A DNA stretch of 64,000 bases. Origin: Saccharopolyspora gregorii (GTDB taxonomy: Bacteria > Actinomycetota > Actinomycetes > Mycobacteriales > Pseudonocardiaceae). Below the pieces are notes generated by a model. That model saw only the letters and a program-made list of their open reading frames with translations. It did not search any database and was not told the DNA's origin. The stretch spans positions 1,364,001 to 1,428,000 of the forward strand of contig NZ_CP059556.1 of NCBI RefSeq assembly GCF_024734405.1, read 5' to 3'. The translations under genes and the position numbers were made by a program. Below, piece by piece: positions 50,100 through 57,200 of this stretch (its first letter is position 1; every line of letters starts with the position of its first letter).

Positions 50100-50963
50100 G
50101 TGCCCACAGGCCGCCAAACGGTCGAGCGCCGCCAGCTGGGGCTGACGCTCCGCCGACTCCGACGTGAAGCAGGGCTGTCCCAGCAAGAGGCGGCTCGCGC
50201 GATCAACCGGCACTACACCCGGATCAGCCACCTCGAATCGGCGAAGGCCTCGCTGAGCATCGATGAGCTCGGGTTGCTGCTCGACCGCTACGGAGTGTCC
50301 GACGCCGACCGGGAAACCGTGCTCGCGTTGGGCGCGGTGGCCCGGAAGCGGCAGCGCGGGAAGGGCTACACCGACCAGCTGCCCAAGTCGTTCGAGCGGC
50401 TGGCCGACCTGCAAGCCGATGCCGCCGCGATCGGCTTCTACGACACCGGGATCGTTCCGGGGCTCGCGCAGTCGCAGGACTACATCGTCGCGCTGATGCG
50501 CGCGGCCGATGGGATCTGGTGGGAGGCGTCGGAGGACGAGATCGAGCGCAGAGTCGCATTCCGGCTTCAGCAGCAGCGACGCGTGCTGGAGGCGGAGGAG
50601 CCGAAGCAGATCGACTTCGTGCTGACCGAATCGGCGCTGGAGGAAGTGGTCGGGAGCCCGGAGATCATGCGTGGCCAGCTCCTCCACCTTCTCCAGCTAG
50701 GTGAACGTCCGTCGGTGAGCGTTCGAGTGCTGAGTCGGGCCGCTACCTCCAAGCCCCTCCTTGGAGGCGGTCTCATCACATTGGACTTCGCAGGGAACGC
50801 ACCTCGCATGACCTGCACCACTTCCCACGGCCCCTGTACTTACCACGATCAAGAATTGGAAACTGCTCCCATGCTCCGGGCTTGGGAGAGCGTTCGCGAG
50901 CTCGCCCTGGACTCGGAGTCGGCTCGTGCCTTGCTCATCGAGAAGCTGAAGGAGCTGAAGTGA
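50100..50963 (+). CDS. XRE-family regulator with DUF5753 (Scr1-type antitoxin-like)
   Basis: This 287-residue protein has an N-terminal helix-turn-helix (LGLTLRRLRREAGLSQQEAARAINRHYTRISHLESAKASLS) and a C-terminal DUF5753 domain (AAIGFYDTGIVPGLAQSQDYIVALMRAA through RMTCTTSHGPCTYHDQ). In streptomycetes such regulators pair with DUF397 proteins, reported as a toxin-antitoxin-like and development-linked system. The GTG at 50100 follows CCGGAGGAGATTTC. The stop overlaps the first DUF397 start in GTGA. Its last 41 bases before the stop are duplicated at 51479. Confidence 0.92.
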   Translation: MPTGRQTVERRQLGLTLRRLRREAGLSQQEAARAINRHYTRISHLESAKASLSIDELGLLLDRYGVSDADRETVLALGAVARKRQRGKGYTDQLPKSFERLADLQADAAAIGFYDTGIVPGLAQSQDYIVALMRAADGIWWEASEDEIERRVAFRLQQQRRVLEAEEPKQIDFVLTESALEEVVGSPEIMRGQLLHLLQLGERPSVSVRVLSRAATSKPLLGGGLITLDFAGNAPRMTCTTSHGPCTYHDQELETAPMLRAWESVRELALDSESARALLIEKLKELK

Positions 50964-51157
50964 GGGCCTACGACAGCGGATGGTTCACAAGCAGCCGCAG
51001 TGCGGCCTCTTCCAACGCCTGCGTCGAGGTGAGGTTGACCGATCGGGCGGTGTCGGTGCGGGATTCGAAAGACCCGTACGGCGGTGACTTCACGGTCGAT
51101 CACCGGGCCTGGTCGGCGTTCCTCCGGCACCTCACCGCTCCCGACGTCACCGGGTGA
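50960..51157 (+). CDS. DUF397-domain protein, copy 1
   Basis: This 65-residue protein has the whole DUF397 pattern: GWFTSSRSAASSNACVEV, then RAVSVRDSKDPYGGDFTV, then WSAFLRHL. DUF397 proteins are partners of DUF5753 regulators; the molecular action is not settled. The GTG start overlaps the regulator stop and is preceded by AAGGAGCTGAA. Confidence 0.9.
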   Translation: MRAYDSGWFTSSRSAASSNACVEVRLTDRAVSVRDSKDPYGGDFTVDHRAWSAFLRHLTAPDVTG

Positions 51158-51168
51158 ACGGACCGTTC
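51154..51168. repeat. GTGAACGGACCGTTC repeat, copy 2
   Basis: This exact copy contains the TGA stop of the first DUF397 gene. Confidence 0.7.
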
Positions 51169-51259
51169 ATCCAACGGGATTGGGGCCTGTGACGGCCGGG
51201 CGTCGGCGGGATCGTCGTGGACGATCGGGTGCGATGGGATCACTAGTTGAGGAGCCCGC

Positions 51260-51454
51260 ATGAGGTGTCACGACACCGGGTGGTTCAAGAGCGGCCGCAG
51301 TTCCGCGCAGGGGCAGTGCGTCGAGGTCCGCCTGACGGATCGTGCGGTGTCGGTGCGGGATTCGAAGGACCCGAGCGGCGGTGATTTCACGGTGGATCAT
51401 CGGACTTGGTCGGCGTTCCTCCGGCACCTCACCGCTCCCGACGTCACCGGGTGA
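51260..51454 (+). CDS. DUF397-domain protein, copy 2
   Basis: This is a 64-residue protein with the motif GWFKSGRSSAQGQCVEVRL. The serine-rich middle differs from copy 1 (GQGQ-like rather than SSNA), while the last part (WSAFLRHLTAPDVTG) is identical in protein and DNA to copy 1. The ATG follows GTTGAGGAGCCCGC. A 102-base gap separates it from copy 1. Confidence 0.88.
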   Translation: MRCHDTGWFKSGRSSAQGQCVEVRLTDRAVSVRDSKDPSGGDFTVDHRTWSAFLRHLTAPDVTG

Positions 51455-51465
51455 ACGGACCGTTC
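51451..51465. repeat. GTGAACGGACCGTTC repeat, copy 3
   Basis: This exact copy spans the stop of the second DUF397 gene. Confidence 0.7.
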
Positions 51466-51478
51466 GCCCGGCCGCCAC

Positions 51479-51519
51479 GTCGGCTCGTGCCTTGCTCATC
51501 GAGAAGCTGAAGGAGCTGA
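51479..51519 (+). repeat. Copy of the XRE regulator 3' end
   Basis: These 41 bases are identical to 50918-50958, the end of the regulator gene. They no longer encode part of a regulator here but supply AAGGAGCTGA as the ribosome-binding site of the third DUF397 gene. Confidence 0.9.
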
Positions 51520-51524
51520 CAGTG

Positions 51525-51701
51525 ATGCGCTACGACACCGGGTGGTTCAAGAGCAGTCGCAGCTCGGCCTCCTCCAACGCCTGCGTCGAGGTTCGCCTGA
51601 CCGAGCGGTCCGTTTCGGTGCGGGATTCCAAGGACCCGGACGGTGGCGAGTTGTCGGTGCGCCACGACGCCTGGGCGGCGTTCCTGGCGACGCTGAGCTA
51701 G
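51525..51701 (+). CDS. DUF397-domain protein, copy 3
   Basis: This is a 58-residue protein. The first half (YDTGWFKSSRSSASSNACVEVRLTERSVSVRDSKDP) is close to copy 1, and the end is shorter (WAAFLATLS). The start is ATG 51525 or the adjoining GTG 51522; the ribosome-binding site is the duplicated end of the regulator gene. It is convergent with the phosphoesterase gene. Confidence 0.88.
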   Translation: MRYDTGWFKSSRSSASSNACVEVRLTERSVSVRDSKDPDGGELSVRHDAWAAFLATLS

Positions 51702-51720
51702 CGGAACCGGCGCTCGCCGC

Positions 51721-52230
51721 TCAGGTTCGCGGCGGCAGGCGGTGGAGTTCGACGCCCGCCAGGACCCCGTCGGTGAGCTCCGCCGTCTGGTAGGTGCAGT
51801 GCGGCTGGCGGCGGCGGTCGGTGGGGGAGCCGGGGTTGAGCAGCCGCACCCCGTTCGGCGTCGTCGAATCCCACGGGATGTGGCTGTGGCCGAACACCAG
51901 CACGTCGGTGTCCGGGAAGTCCCGGTCGCAGCGGCGTTCCCGGCCCTGCGCCGCACCCGTCTCGTGGACCATCGCGAAGCGCACGCCGGCCAGCTCGACC
52001 CGCGCCACCTCCGGCAACCGGCGCCGCAGCTCCGCGCCGTCGTTGTTGCCGAAGACGCCGACGAGCCGCGCGCTGCGGGACTCCAGCTCGTCCAGCAGCG
52101 GCGGCTCCACCCAGTCCCCGGCGTGGAAGACGACGTCGGCGCGCGCCACCTCCTGCCACACCTGCTCGGGCAGCGCCTTCGCGCGCTTCGGCAGGTGGGT
52201 GTCGGCGATCAGCAGCAGGCGCACGGTCAC
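51721..52230 (-). CDS. YfcE/MJ0936-type metallophosphoesterase
   Basis: This 169-residue calcineurin-like phosphodiesterase has metal motifs LLIADTHLPKR (D-x-H), VVFHAGDWVE (GD), VGVFGNNDG (GNxD), AMVHETG (H) and VFGHSHIPWD (GHxH). It probably cleaves a phosphodiester such as a cyclic nucleotide or phospholipid headgroup; the substrate is open. The GTG start overlaps the mycothione reductase stop by four bases, so the two are translated together. Confidence 0.9.
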   Translation of the reverse strand: MTVRLLLIADTHLPKRAKALPEQVWQEVARADVVFHAGDWVEPPLLDELESRSARLVGVFGNNDGAELRRRLPEVARVELAGVRFAMVHETGAAQGRERRCDRDFPDTDVLVFGHSHIPWDSTTPNGVRLLNPGSPTDRRRQPHCTYQTAELTDGVLAGVELHRLPPRT

Positions 52231-53636
52231 TCCGGCTGCAGTTCCAGGCCCAGCAGGGCGTTCTCGATGAGCTCCGGCATCGCCGGGTGGATCCAGTACT
52301 GGCCGCGGGCCATCGTGCGCGCGTCCAGGCCGAACTGCATCGCCTGGATCAGCGGCTGGAGCAGGGTCGGCGCCTGCGGGCCGATGATGTGCGCGCCGAG
52401 GATCGTGCCGTCCGACGGATCGGCCAGCAGCTTCAGGAAACCGGTGGAGTCCTCCATCGCCCAGCCGTAGGCGATGTCGCCGTAGGCCTGGATCTTCGTG
52501 ACGTAGTCGACGCCGCGCTCCCGGGCCTCCTGCTCGGTCAGCCCGACCGCCGCGATCTGCGGGGAGGAGAACACCGCGTGCGGCACGTAGGTGTGGTCCG
52601 AGTCGATCAGCTCGTCCGGGTGCAGCAGGTTGTGCTGCACCACCCGCATCTCGTGGTTCGCGACGTGCTTGAGCTCGTGGTCCGAGCTGATGTCGCCCAG
52701 CGCCCACACGCCGTCCACCGAGGTCCGCTGCTCGGCGTCCACCTGGACCTTGCCGTCCTCGCGGACCTTCAAGCCGCCGGCCGCCGCGTCGATCAGGTCC
52801 GAGTTCGGGGTGCGGCCGATCGCGACCAGCAGTTGCTCCGCCTCCACGACCTCCGGGCCGTCGGGACCGTCCAGGTGCAGCCGCACCACGTCGCCGTCCT
52901 GCTCCACCGACGTCTGCTTCCGGTTCAGCCGCACGTCCCAGCGGGCCTGGGCGAGCTCGGTGAACCGCTGCGCCACGTCCTCGTCCTCGGCGCGCAGCAG
53001 CGCACCGGACCGGGCCACCACCGTCACCTCGACGCCCAGCGCCGAGAACACGTGCGCGAACTCGGCGCCGACGAACCCGCTGCCCAGGATGATCATGCGG
53101 CGGGGCAGTTCGTCCAGCCGCATCACGCTGTCGCTGGTGTGGAAGTCGACCTGCTCGATGCCCGGCAGGTCCGGCACCGTCGGGCGCCCGCCCGCCGCCA
53201 CCACGAACCGGTCCGCGGTGATCGTCTCCGGGCCGTCCGCGGTCGCTACGGTGAGCTCCTTCACGCCGGTGAAGCGCGCCTCGCCCTGGAACAGCGTCAC
53301 GTTGGAGCCGCCCTCGGCCCGGTAGCGGCGGCCGCCGTCGGAGATCGCGTCGATGCGGCCGAAGATCCGGTCCCGGATCTCGCGCCAGCGCACGTCCCGC
53401 AGCTCCAGGTCCACGCCCAGCTTCGCGCCCACGCCGGGGCTCGACGCCGTGTCCGCGGTGTGCACGAACATCTTCGTCGGGATGCAGCCCACGTTCAGGC
53501 AGGTGCCGCCGTAGTTCCCGGTGCTGCCGACGCCCTTCTCCACGATGGCGACGTTCCAGTCGTCGAACCGCTCGTCGAGGATCGAGTTGCCGGAGCCGCT
53601 GCCGATGATGATCAGGTCGAAGTGAGGCATGTCCAT
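52227..53636 (-). CDS. mtr: Mycothione reductase
   Basis: Mtr reduces mycothiol disulfide with NADPH and FAD, keeping the actinobacterial thiol pool reduced. The 469-residue protein has FAD motif LIIIGSGSGNSILD, redox pair GGTCLNVGCIPTK, NADPH motif IILGSGFVGAEFAHVFSALG, VWALGDISSDHELKHVANHE and the C-terminal His-Glu region YWIHPAMPELIENAL. The family wording DWNVAIVEKG and the gene neighbourhood favour mycothione over lipoamide or glutathione. The start is ATG 53636 or 53630. Confidence 0.94.
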   Translation of the reverse strand: MDMPHFDLIIIGSGSGNSILDERFDDWNVAIVEKGVGSTGNYGGTCLNVGCIPTKMFVHTADTASSPGVGAKLGVDLELRDVRWREIRDRIFGRIDAISDGGRRYRAEGGSNVTLFQGEARFTGVKELTVATADGPETITADRFVVAAGGRPTVPDLPGIEQVDFHTSDSVMRLDELPRRMIILGSGFVGAEFAHVFSALGVEVTVVARSGALLRAEDEDVAQRFTELAQARWDVRLNRKQTSVEQDGDVVRLHLDGPDGPEVVEAEQLLVAIGRTPNSDLIDAAAGGLKVREDGKVQVDAEQRTSVDGVWALGDISSDHELKHVANHEMRVVQHNLLHPDELIDSDHTYVPHAVFSSPQIAAVGLTEQEARERGVDYVTKIQAYGDIAYGWAMEDSTGFLKLLADPSDGTILGAHIIGPQAPTLLQPLIQAMQFGLDARTMARGQYWIHPAMPELIENALLGLELQPE

Positions 53637-53870
53637 CCCGTGCTCGTCGTGGGCGCGCGGTGCGCTCGGCGCACCTCGACGTACAACCGCGCGGGGCGCC
53701 CGCTGATTCCAGCAGCCTGCCACGGACCACGAGCCGAGCCCCGCCGAGGCCCGTCGAGCCGAGTCGGGCGGAACGGGCGGAACAGTCAGTCCGGACCCTT
53801 GTTTAACTACCACGTAGGTTTACCCCGGATTTCCTGCTGTGGTCTGTCGACCGCGCCCGACCAAGATCAC

Positions 53871-53876
53871 TAACTT
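53871..53876 (+). promoter_or_regulatory. -10 candidate for the small RNA
   Basis: TAACTT fits TANNNT. It lies in a locally AT-rich stretch about 110 bases before a strong terminator on the same strand. No clear -35 box was seen. Confidence 0.4.
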
Positions 53877-53883
53877 GGTGCTC

Positions 53884-53985
53884 GCATCGCTGTGCGCAAT
53901 GCCGGAACGGGTGCGGCCGCGCAGCGAACACGGGGAGGCACGAGAAGCAGGGATGACCACCAGGGGGTGTCATCCCTGCTTTTTC
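53884..53985 (+). ncRNA. Candidate small RNA, about 100 nt, function unknown
   Basis: A TANNNT box at 53871 and a classic intrinsic terminator at 53945-53984 frame about 100 bases on the plus strand, with no plus-strand gene on either side. The 5' half can fold: CGCTG-T-GCGC and GCGCAGCG pair with one bulge, enclosing GCCG/CGGC. A purine-rich single-stranded stretch (ACACGGGGAGGCACGAGA) precedes the terminator and contains GGGGAGG, an anti-Shine-Dalgarno-competing type sequence. It does not match SRP RNA, RNase P, tmRNA or 6S motifs that I know. Confidence 0.45.
53945..53984 (+). terminator. Strong intrinsic terminator of the candidate small RNA
   Basis: Arms 53945-53957 and 53969-53981 pair perfectly over 13 bp, and the stem runs into TTTTT (53980-53984). 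This is one of the two classic U-tract terminators on the plus strand. Confidence 0.9.
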
Positions 53986-54034
53986 CTGTTTCTGGTGTGT
54001 GGGTCGTTCTGCTCGGTGGCGCCGGTGGCGGAAC

Positions 54035-54119
54035 CTCAGCGGTTCCCTCGCTGCGGGATCGTTTTCACCGGTGGCTCCGCCACAGGCGAAAACGCTGTCC
54101 TCGCGAGGGAACCGCTGAG
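54035..54119. repeat. Large nested inverted repeat
   Basis: An outer 17-bp perfect stem (54035-54051 with 54103-54119) contains an inner 7-bp stem (54060-54066 with 54088-54094) and a central GTGGC-TCC-GCCAC hairpin (54071-54083). All arms are collinear, so the whole 85 bases can form one long cruciform or RNA hairpin. Confidence 0.85.
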
Positions 54120-54156
54120 AACCCGCGGCGGTGCCGGTGGCGTGCCGGGTCGCCGC

Positions 54157-54175
54157 TCAGCGGCTTCGCCGCTGA
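54157..54175. repeat. Short hairpin repeat, copy 2
   Basis: TCAGCGGC and GCCGCTGA flank TTC. It is the same element as 49584-49602 with one base changed. The arms of the large inverted repeat at 54035 also carry TCAGCGG and CCGCTGA. Confidence 0.65.
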
Positions 54176-54231
54176 CAACCGGACGGCACCGGTGCAGCGG
54201 GCGCTCGCCGTTCGGCGCTTTCGGCAGGAAC

Positions 54232-54275
54232 GCAGCAGGGCCCGCGACCTCCCGGTCACGGGCCCCGTTCGCTGC
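54232..54275 (-). terminator. Terminator hairpin after the carboxylase gene
   Basis: GGGCCCG (54238-54244) pairs with CGGGCCC (54259-54265), and outer GCAGC/GCTGC segments can extend the stem. It lies just past the carboxylase stop. Confidence 0.5.
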
Positions 54276-54280
54276 TTCCG

Positions 54281-57200
54281 TCAGCCGTTCAGGCCTCGTT
54301 CGATCGAGGCGATGATGCGGGGGCGCAGCTGGGCGACGCTGACGATCTCGTCGACCGAACCGACCTCCACCGCGCGCTGGATGCTGTGCACCCGGTCGAA
54401 CTCCGCGGCGACCTCGCCGAGCTTCTCCGCCCGCACCGAGGACTGCACCTCCGCCAGCTGCGCGTGCAGCGCCGCCCGCTCCGCGCCCGTCGCCTCGCCC
54501 GCGCTCGCCTGCAACGCGGTGACCCGCGGATCGTTCGCCGTGCGGTTGTTCACCTCACCGGAGAACACCACCGCCGCCGCCGGGGCGCCGCCCAGCACCG
54601 ACGCGAACGAACCCTCCAGCGCCAGCACCGTCATGTTCGGGTTCAACGCCTTCGAGAACACCACGAACGCGCCGCCGTGGTACCGCGAGATCACGCAGAA
54701 CACGATCGGCCCGTCGAAGTTCACGATCGCCCGGCCGATCTCCGCGCCGTACTCCAGCTGGAGCTTGCGCATCGATTCCGGCGAACCGTCGAACCCGGAC
54801 AGGTTCGCCAGCACCACCAGCGGCCGGTTCCCCGACGCCGCGTTGATCGCCCGCGCCGCCTTTTTCGATGACCGCGGGAACAACGTGCCCGCCGTGTAGG
54901 TGTCCGGGCCGTCGGTGGGGGGGAACCCGCGGCGCTGCACCGAGCGGGACTCGATGCCCAGCAGGCACACCGGGTGCCCGCCCAGGTGCACGTCCTGCAC
55001 CGCCGCCGTGTCCGCGTCCGCCATGCCCGCCCAGCGCTCCAGCACCGGGTGGTCCTGGTCGGACAGCGCGCGCATCACCGTGCGGATGTCGAAGGGCTTC
55101 TTGCGGTCCGGGTTGTGCTCGGCGGAGAAGATCTCGCCGACCGTGCTGAAGTCGCCGCCGTACTCGTGCGGGTAGGGCGAGACGTCCCGGTCCGCCGGGT
55201 CGGTCGTCGCCGCCGCGCGCGGCGCCGACTCGCCCGGCACCACGTAGGTGTGGTCGTAGTGCGCCATCAGCACGTCCCGCGCCGCGGGCAGGTTCGGCGC
55301 CCAGTACTGCGCCTGGCCGTTCGGCCCCATCACCCGGTCGTAGCCGCCGATGCCGAAGTTGTCCTCCGCCGACACGCCGCCGGAGAAGTCCAGCGACTGC
55401 TTGCCGGTGAGCACCATCGCCGAATCGGGCGTCATCACCAGGATTCCCTTGGTGTGCATCAGCATCGTCGCCTCGGCGTTCCAGTACGGCTGCGCGCCGA
55501 CCGTGATGCCCGCGACCACGATGTTGATCTCGCCGCCGTCCTGGGTGAACCGCACGATCCGCTTCAGCGCGGCCGCCACCCAGTCCATGTTCTCGGTGCC
55601 CGAGGACATCGAGATCCGGGCGCCCGCCGACAGCGCGAACCACTCCAGCGGCAGCCGCAACCGCTCCGCCAGGTCCAGCGCCGCGATCACCCGCGCGCAC
55701 TCCGGTTCGGACAACGCGCCCAGCGCCTTCGTCGGGTCGCCCAGCAGCACCACGCGCCGCACGCCCTCCGGGTGACGCTCGGTCGGGGTGGAGACCACGC
55801 CCGCCACGATCGCCGCCGAGTTCTTCCCGCGCGGCCGGTCCACCGGCACCAGCACGCCGTCCTCGTCCAGGTCGTGCTCGACGAAACCGCCCGCGTCCCC
55901 GGCCAGCATCCCGGTCAGCTCGTACGGGTAGGTGGTGCCGCGGCGCGCCGCGCGCAGCACCTTCTGCCGGTAGTCGTCCAGCGGCAGCACCGGCTCCGCG
56001 GACGGCTCCTCGATGTGCAGCCGCGGCTCGCGGCCACCGGCCAGGTCGATCCGCACCGCCATGTCGGTGAGCTCGCCGTTCTCCCCGCGCTGGCGGGACA
56101 GGAACACGACCTCCTCCAGCCCGGCGCCGGCCGTCGTCGGCAGGATCCGCTGCACCAGCGTGTTCAGCTCGTCCGAGGTGAACTCCGTGGGCGGCCACAC
56201 GTACATCAGGATCCGGTTGGTGTCGAAGCGCTTCTTCGCCGGGCGCTGCGCCTGCACCGTGCGGATCGCGTCCATGCACCCGGCGAGAATGTCCTCCACC
56301 GCGGGCAGCGCCACCAGCCGGCCCTCCGCGTCGCGCAGCGGGGTCAGGTCCCGGACCTGCGCCATCGCGACCAGCCGCTCGTCGGACGGGTTCTCCCGCG
56401 CGACGCACTTGAACAGGTAGACCTCCTCGTCCGCCGACGGCAGCCGGGTCAGGTCGAACTCGCGCAGCCGCTCCAGCTGCATCCGCTGCGCGATCAGCGG
56501 GTGCAGGCCGCGGATCAGCCGGTCCTCGGCGAACCCGGCGTGCTCGTCGCGGCGGAACGTGAAGTGGTGGTGCATCACGGCACCGCCGGTGCCCGCGACC
56601 GTGGTGGTGATGCGGCCGACCTCGGCGGGCAGCGGCTGCGCCGCCAGCACCTCGCCGAGCCGGGCCGCCACCGCGTCCGCGTCCGGCTGCCCCTCCCACT
56701 TCACGTACAGGTCCGCGACCACGTCCGCACCGTCCGGGCGGTCCGCGGCCAGCTCGCCGACCGCGCGCACCGCCTCCGGCAGCTCGCCGAAGTCGACGGC
56801 CGTGGTGACCAGCCGGGTCACGCCCTCGGCGCCGGTGTGCTCGGCGGTGACGAACCGGCAGCCCGCGGCCTCCCGCGACGTGACGCCGGACAGCCCGCGG
56901 TTGCCGTAGTAGCGGCGGGTCAGCACCTCCAGCAGCGGGGTGTGGTCGTGCCCGCCGCGGCCCATGCGCTGGCCGAGCAGCCGCACCAGCGGCTCGGCGC
57001 TGGCGACCATCTTCGCGATCCGCTCCGCGCGGTCCGCGGCGTCCGGGTGCTCGTCGAGGTGGCGCAGCTCGGCGCGCACCCCGGCGTACACCTCGGCGCG
57101 GGTGCGGCGCAGCAGCGGCTGCGCGAACCAGCGGAACACCACGCCGCGCGCCAGGTCCGACACCGCGGGGAAGCGCACCTGGGTGGCCTTGATGACGTGC

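Larger units (their letters stand above)
50918..51168 (+). repeat. Duplicated segment, parental copy (regulator 3' end plus first DUF397 gene)
   Basis: Bases 50918-50958 recur exactly at 51479-51519, upstream of the third DUF397 gene. Bases 51110-51168 recur exactly at 51407-51465, at the end of the second. The second and third genes thus each carry a different exactly conserved part of this unit. Confidence 0.9.
53637..54280. other. Intergenic region with candidate sRNA and large inverted repeats
   Basis: These 644 bases lie between mtr and the carboxylase gene, both on the minus strand. They contain the AT-rich mtr upstream stretch with the palindrome CTAC-CAC-GTAG (53807-53817), a candidate plus-strand RNA gene (53884-53985), a large nested inverted repeat (54035-54119), a short hairpin repeat (54157-54175) and a terminator (54232-54275). 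I find no supported protein gene. Confidence 0.6.

Noticed and set aside
53884-53985. Identification of the candidate small RNA as 4.5S, 6S or a 6C RNA
   Set aside because: The SRP core motif is absent, there is no 6S-like central bubble, and the loops lack runs of six cytosines.
53953-54315. A frame beginning ATGACCACC inside the small-RNA terminator, giving an early Cys/Phe-rich peptide
   Set aside because: Its start lies within the terminator stem, there is no downstream gene to attenuate, and it continues through the inverted repeats into the carboxylase gene on the other strand.
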